The notes beneath the pieces are model-generated. The model was not told the DNA's origin and ran no database searches. It saw only the letters and a list, made by a program, of their open reading frames with translations. A program made the translations under genes and the position numbers. From positions 3,534,001 through 3,598,000 of the forward strand of contig BJKQ01000002.1 of NCBI GenBank assembly GCA_006538405.1: a stretch of DNA of 64,000 bases, written 5' to 3'. Position 1 is the first letter of the stretch. The number at the start of each line of letters is the position of its first letter. Origin of the DNA: Hansfordia pulvinata. Lineage: Eukaryota > Ascomycota > Sordariomycetes > Xylariales. This document shows positions 58,729 to 64,000 of the stretch, piece by piece.

Positions 58729-58761
58729 GTACATGTACCTAGGTAGATATCTAGGTACCTA
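58729..58761. repeat. four overlapping palindromes
   Basis: GTACATGTAC (58729-58738), TACCTAGGTA (58736-58745), TAGATATCTA (58744-58753) and TAGGTACCTA (58752-58761) overlap by 2 or 3 bases each, tiling 33 bp. Confidence 0.85.
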
Positions 58762-60004
58762 CCGTGTCTACGCCCCGTGCCCTCAACTGAGGCCTTGGCC
58801 ATCTGTTTGCCTTCGTTCTGCATCACTCAACACCCGCCCGCCAATCCGAGTCACCATCACCCAAGGACACGTGGGGGGGTGTGACCGACAGCGGCAGCAC
58901 TGGCCCTCCTGAACCCCTCATTGCGAAGCCGTCGGACGTGCACCCAAGCAAGCGGCTCGCTCCCCGCCCTTGCGCGACCGCATCATGGAGACATCACGCC
59001 CGCCCCGCACGAACGTGGTACGGCGGTATGGACCACCCGCTCGTAGGTCGGATACGCCTCACGTCGAGTTGGTCTGTCCATCCACACTGGATGTAGGCCA
59101 AGCAACAAAGACTCTTCTGGAGGGAGGGGTACAAGTCGCACGACAGAATCGTTGCCCAACTCGTCGAAAAGTGAAAGGTGCACTTCTCGAAAACCAACAC
59201 TCTTTACTCTCACATCATCACCATCGCAGCTCTCAAGAGAACTTCCTTCAGCAAGTTAACGGCTGCAGGGGATTGGCCTACCGAGCAACCAGGTCCCGTG
59301 GACTTTACCTCTTGAACTCGTTGAGCCTGGGTGCAAGCCGTGCCTTCAATAAAGCTTCTCGAAGGCTGACGATCGGCGCTTGGACAACATACGCCATTCA
59401 TGACCACTGAAAATTCATCCAAACCCGGAGTGTCGAGACTTGAGTCGCCAGGAACTTTAAGATCTCGATCAGACTATACGTCTTGAAGGGCGCGGTTGGC
59501 GAGGAGGAGGCAAAATTGACAAGAACCCAGCGGGGCTTTTTTCGATTGTGACTCAACCCTCGGTCAGCCGGCCTCCGGACCCTGTGCTTGACGTGGGTGA
59601 CCAGAGGCTCAGGGCGCAAGATGGGGACCCAAAGTTCAGGTTGGCCACCAGTCTCACTCAGTGGCGTCGTTTGAGAGGCACGGCCGTATCTGCTCGCAAG
59701 GGCGGAACTCGGAAGGCCAGAAGGGGCGGCGAAGTCGTGAGAACATTGCCGCCGCCCCTTTGCGGCCCCATCAACCCCCAGATGCGACGGTGGGCGTGCT
59801 TACTCACTTGGCAGTGACCACGGTGCCGATAAGACATCGGTCTTGCGCAGATCGGTGGCAGATCATGAAATAAGCTGATCTGACGTGAGGAGGAAGGAAA
59901 ATTTCGAAAGTCGCTCATTGTCGGCACATGGGTTCCTCAATGCTGAGCGCAGGAGGACCCGAACTATTCAATATGACGCGATGCACAAGGTGATTCCGAA
60001 CGTT

Positions 60005-60012
60005 TATAAATA
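60005..60012 (+). promoter_or_regulatory. TATA-like box of small secreted protein gene
   Basis: TATAAATA lies 139 bp before the ATG at 60151, in a stretch that also holds several TAGGTA elements. The position fits a core promoter with a leader of about 100 nt. Confidence 0.4.
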
Positions 60013-60150
60013 CCTACAGCCTTCAGGCAGGTAGGAGGTAGGTAAATAGGTAGTCAACCCAGTTCTCAAAGCGCAAGTGTTCCAGCTCTCCCAGACTATC
60101 CGCAACTACCATCACCGAGCCTCACGTCGCACGCGCTCTTCGTCTCAACA

Positions 60151-60729
60151 ATGTTTGGCAAGTCTTTCCTTCTGGGCTGTTTGACCGTCAGCCAGCTGGC
60201 GCTCAGCACCTCGTGGGCGCGGGCCTTGGAAGACCCCCCGCACCACGCGGAGCTCGATAAACGAGTCAATGGGTACGGCATGCCGATCCTCGACTGCCCG
60301 CAGTTGTTCTTCAAAGAGATCGAAGCCTCCGTTCCCCGGAACTTCCCGAAGAATAGTTTTTTTTCGCCGAACATTGTCACTGGCTTCGATAAATTGCTCG
60401 ACCAATGGTATTACAACCCGAACAGCGTCGTTTTTGGAAAGTGGAGAGGTCGGAATTACGATTTGCAGATACAATGGTCGCCCCGAGAGGGGATGGAAAT
60501 CAACCAGAAAGAGGTCCAAAGAGCTATTCTACGAACGATACGGAAGGCCAACAATGGCGGAAGGAGACTTTGGATGTCGTTCCAGGCCAAAGTGGCATAC
60601 AGCAAGGACTTGACCAGTTCATCCTGGGAAAACCAGTCAGAATTCGGTGATGAAAGAAGGATCCCGTCTGGCCTCGTGTCGCAGACTATGGGTGAGATTG
60701 TGGTTTCGATTGTGCCCGACGACTTGTAG
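60151..60729 (+). CDS. small secreted protein, 192 residues, unknown function
   Basis: Single exon from ATG 60151 (AACAATGTT context) to TAG at 60727-60729. A clear signal peptide (residues 1-25: FGKSFLLGCLTVSQLAL core, Ala-Arg-Ala end) is followed by a short acidic pro-region and a Lys-Arg pair in ELDKRVNGYG that could be a Kex2 site. The mature part has a single Cys (ILDCPQLF) and many aromatic residues (QWYYNPNSVVFGKW, RRLWMSFQAKV), and ends in VVSIVPDDL, so it looks like a compact non-disulfide fold. No family recognised. Small size and secretion fit a candidate effector or secreted enzyme fragment, but nothing in the sequence settles that. Confidence 0.75.
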   Translation: MFGKSFLLGCLTVSQLALSTSWARALEDPPHHAELDKRVNGYGMPILDCPQLFFKEIEASVPRNFPKNSFFSPNIVTGFDKLLDQWYYNPNSVVFGKWRGRNYDLQIQWSPREGMEINQKEVQRAILRTIRKANNGGRRLWMSFQAKVAYSKDLTSSSWENQSEFGDERRIPSGLVSQTMGEIVVSIVPDDL

Positions 60730-63700
60730 ACCTCTACATTGTAAACTTGGAAGGAAGGTGTGACTTGAGGATCGAGAAAGAAAACAGCGCCGAAAGGGAG
60801 CATGGGCAGCAGTATGGAAAGGCTTCATGTGGGAGGGAGGCGGTGTCTGAGAAGAGATACATGATGATAACAGAGACGCTCGCTTTATTAGAAGGATTCT
60901 CCAAGACATTGATTGATGATTCGGCCGTGATCACTGAGGGTGTTATCGACATTTTGACTCCAAATCGGCCCCTGCAGGTTCAAACGATGCCATCACGACC
61001 CGGCTCCCTGCGCCCTCCCTCCCAGAGTCCCAGTATATCTATAATCTGCATACCGCCCATGTAGTGTAGGGAGATAAACTCTTGGACTAGCCGGTACTCA
61101 CGCTCTGTAGGCCGCCCTCGAAGCACTCCCATGGTCCCATCTCCCAGCTCTCTGGACTGGACCGGGCTGCCCGCCGAGACCACTGGAAGGCGTAGTCTGA
61201 GTCAGCCTGACTGTGCCCCGACGGCTGCTTTCTCCGGTCGGTGGCGGGATCTTTGGTGAACACTGGCCAGGGGCGACGACGCGAGTACCGAGACTCGGGT
61301 GCCATTCAGAGGGGTTCTGGAGAAGGTTCCGCTATCTCTGTGCAATTCGCACTTTACCCATCTTCTGTCTGTCGAGTAACTTAAGGGCCTGCGCGCCTGC
61401 CTCCAGGCTCCGATGTGGAATCCCGGGGCAAGAAGCGTCTTGCACGGAGAAAAGCTCGCTGTCTTGCCAGACTATAGGACGTCCGGGGGCCCCCTGGCAA
61501 CGCAGAAACCACCCCTGCACCTTCTGACAGTCTGTTGCTCCCGAGTCCCCAACTTGGCGCATCCGTCGCACATGGAAACATGAACGACATGTTATTCTCT
61601 CGGTAAAGTACGATGTTTGACGCGTCCGCCGGCGGCTTCTTTTCTGCTCACCCCTACCATCTTGTCCGGCTGAGCACTGTACCAACTCCGGCAGCGGCTG
61701 TGCAAGAAGAGTTGGTTGCTGGCGTACCGGGCGGCGGGGAGAGGTGGAGGCGTTGGAGCGACAGAGCTCTCGCCTTCGCCATCGCTTGGACAGCCATGAA
61801 ACTATTATCTGGCGCTCGTCTCGCCTTCTGCGTGTCCGTCAGCAATCATGACAGAGCCAGCTGTTTCTGCGAGACTGAAAAGCAACGAGTGGCGCACTCT
61901 CCTTGACACAGAGACACTTGCACTTCGCTCGTGTTGTAGCCAAGTTTGAGGGGTTTAGTTGAAGCATATAGAAAGCCTGCTGTCCGCAGCTCCTCAGCAC
62001 GAGCACATTTCGATGACCTGGTCGCTCGTGAGTCGTAATCACGAGTGCCACAAACCCCGAAGCAGCGGCCTGGCCGTGATGCGTGGAAGCGGCAAGGTGC
62101 GAGGCGTAGGGAGGGCCCCGGCCCAGGGCAAGCTCCGTGTCCCCGTGTCTTGGGATTCAGAAGAGAGAAGAGGCGACCGGGCCTCCCGATCGCCCCGGTC
62201 CCCCAGATCAACAGATGAGCTCCCGCTCCGGCATCCGAGTGCCGCGAGAGAGGGGCATGCAAGTAGATTGGCGGGTGCTGGACGGCCGGGGTTGGCAGAC
62301 ACAGCGCAGCCCAGCGACATGTGAAAACGGCCCGTTCACCAAGCACATCATGGAATGGCAAGACAACAGAACCGCGGGCGGCAACCCTCTTTGCGTTGAT
62401 CCCACGACGACGCTTCACTCGCTCACGGCCTTGCCGCAGCCCTCCGCAGGATCGGATCGCCGCGGGCTCCACGACCGAGAGAGAGAGACAGGGGGGTAAT
62501 GCATCGCGAATGGAGGCCGAGGGGCGTTCGGGGACCAGACCAGACCAGAAAGGTCCGTGCAAGAATTGTGGTTCGTGGAGGGACATTGAGGGGGAAAAAC
62601 GTCCAAGGGCGTGTTCTTGTTGAGTCTGTCATTCTATCATTCTCTTTCGTTGTCCTTGTAGGCCGTTCGCTGTGAGTCGTGACGCGCGACTCGCGAGATG
62701 GCAGCTTCGCCGAGACCGAAGTGGAGGACAGATGGGTACACTGAGACGCAAGGTTGATCCGCGGAACCGGCAAGACCATGTCGAAGAGAAGATCAAGAAG
62801 ATGACCGCAGGACCCGGGCAGATGAAGCAGACCCGCGCTGCCACCGACTGGAGAGCTCTGAGATCTCGGGGATCGGAATGCGGAATCCTTGCCGGGTCAC
62901 GATCAGGAGGCAATGCTTTCCGACAAGAAAGGCTTAGTCACAGGAAAGATAGAGACCGAAGTGCCGGGAGATCTGTGAGGCTTTTTCCACGGAGTGCGGC
63001 AGTAAGAGTGCGCCACCGCATCAGGAGTCAGGACTTTGGCGAGCGCGGGTGGGCAAAGAGCCACGCCATCGTGCTCCGCCCCCGAACTGCTTGCAGGGCT
63101 CTGGAGAGAATGTCGTCTGTTGTGAGTCTTGAGGTGATGTCATGCTCTTCTCCTCTTCCCGTGCATGTTGCCTCCAGATCGGCCTCTCTGACCATTGCTT
63201 CGCGGCGCCTGGCTCGTGGCGCGATGTACCCCTGTCTGGTCTGCACTTGCAGGTTGCCATCTGGTTGCCATGCGGCAATCCTACTCGTAGACCGTATTCT
63301 CGCCACAGAGTTTTCTCATTTTCTTGGTCTTCTTCTCTCTTCCCATATCTACGTACAGGTATGCTCGTGTCAATGAACCTTTGCCAGGAGCCCAGAAAGG
63401 TGTTGTATGACCCGAGTGTGCCGTATGCCGTACGGCGGGGTCACCCGACCAAGTTCGACTGAAGGGGATAACCACGTGTGTAGTTGCCGAGGTCCAACGC
63501 CATCAGCTTTACACTCGCATTCTATTGCGGTACTGCGTGGGAGCACGTTGTGACCTTGTCCCGCAAGGAGAACAAGAGGAGGCAAAAAGAAAAAGAAAAA
63601 AGAAAAAAAAAAAGGAGAAAAGTGCCCCTATGTTGGATCACAGCCCTCCGCGAGTCGCCACCGGGCAAAGCAGCTCGGGTGAAGGGCGGCGGCTGGTGAG

Positions 63701-64000
63701 GCGTGAGAACCGCCACGTCTCCACGTTAGCATAGAGGGAGGCAGGGAGATATTTGACGCATATCGAGATGAGAGAAGTTGCGATCCCATCGCTACGCAAC
63801 GCCACGGGAGATGCCCTCGTTTGCCGGTGGCGTCGACGTCCGGGGTTTGCGAGTATAAAGAACGTTCCTTCCCAGCCCTCATCGACCCAGCCGGCCGCAA
63901 TCCTATAGACTATACCTTGTGCCATACCTCGGGTTGGGGGGCAGCTTATTTATTAACTTGAATCTTGGGTGTTGGTTTCGTACAAGAACCAGAGGACGAA
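60730..64000. other. gene-free right end of window
   Basis: Two longer frames (61846-62586 minus, 62672-63376 plus) lack domains and show no coding-like codon use. One TACTCGTA at 63292-63299. A purine-rich tract at about 63565-63620. Nothing else supported. Confidence 0.5.

Larger units (their letters stand above)
55794..60150. other. 4.4 kb gene-free interval
   Basis: Divergent promoters of the 767-residue protein and the small secreted protein, plus a long empty middle. TACTCGTA-type octamers at 56743, 57077, 57495, 57802 and 58651. TAGGTA elements at about 57050, 57545, 58736-58765 and 60010-60052. A tiled set of palindromes lies at 58729-58761. No supported coding frame. Confidence 0.6.

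Noticed and set aside
61846..62586. 246-codon minus-strand frame
   Set aside because: Pro/Arg/Cys-rich chance translation with no domain; competing frames of similar length on the other strand.
62672..63376. 234-codon plus-strand frame
   Set aside because: Arg/Ser-rich composition, no domain, no splice or promoter support.

Overview
This 64 kb window is nuclear DNA of a filamentous ascomycete, most likely a sordariomycete and possibly of the order Hypocreales. The order is inferred from gene style, not from a match. Genes carry short GT-AG introns (55 to 222 nt) with CTAAC/CTGAC branch sites a few tens of bases before the acceptor. They favour G/C at third codon positions and encode typical Pezizomycotina proteins: Prp8, eL34, Hri1-like, an NDUFAF3-like assembly factor, a fungal rhodopsin-type membrane protein, a GMC oxidoreductase and an RNase T1/F1-type secreted ribonuclease. 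No transposon, rRNA or tRNA gene was recognised.

Layout. 1-101: 3' end of an unidentified plus-strand gene. 5.7-7.1 kb: Myb/SANT-like protein (-). 13.9-15.7 kb: mitochondrial ketopantoate-reductase-like enzyme (-). 17.0-24.2 kb: PRP8, the core spliceosomal protein (-). 25.1-25.9 kb: ribosomal protein eL34 (+), divergent from PRP8. 26.8-27.7 kb: NDUFAF3-like complex I assembly factor (+). 30.8-32.8 kb: alpha/beta-hydrolase fused to a dual-specificity-type phosphatase (+). 34.0-35.4 kb: low-complexity protein with a mitochondrial-type N-terminus (-). 36.5-39.1 kb: secreted GMC oxidoreductase (-). 40.1-40.8 kb: secreted RNase T1-type protein (-). 43.2-44.2 kb: Hri1-like protein (+). 45.0-45.7 kb: hypothetical ORF (+). 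47.0-48.3 kb: seven-helix membrane protein (-). 53.5-55.8 kb: 767-residue two-helix membrane protein with a proline-rich/coiled-coil region (-). 60.2-60.7 kb: small secreted protein (+). The genes are a housekeeping/accessory mixture rather than a pathway cluster. Wide gene-free stretches (up to about 6.8 kb) separate them.

Two signals stand out beyond the genes. First, the octamer TACTCGTA/TACGAGTA occurs about 37 times by my hand count, where about 2 are expected by chance, and almost always between genes. A second family built on TAGGTA/ACATGT forms perfect palindromes. Second, four minus-strand genes (five sites) are broken by reading-frame shifts. Every one is repaired by a single extra base, and every one lies in a homopolymer or short tandem repeat. 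That points to systematic one-base assembly deletions, although real mutations or slippage cannot be excluded from sequence alone.
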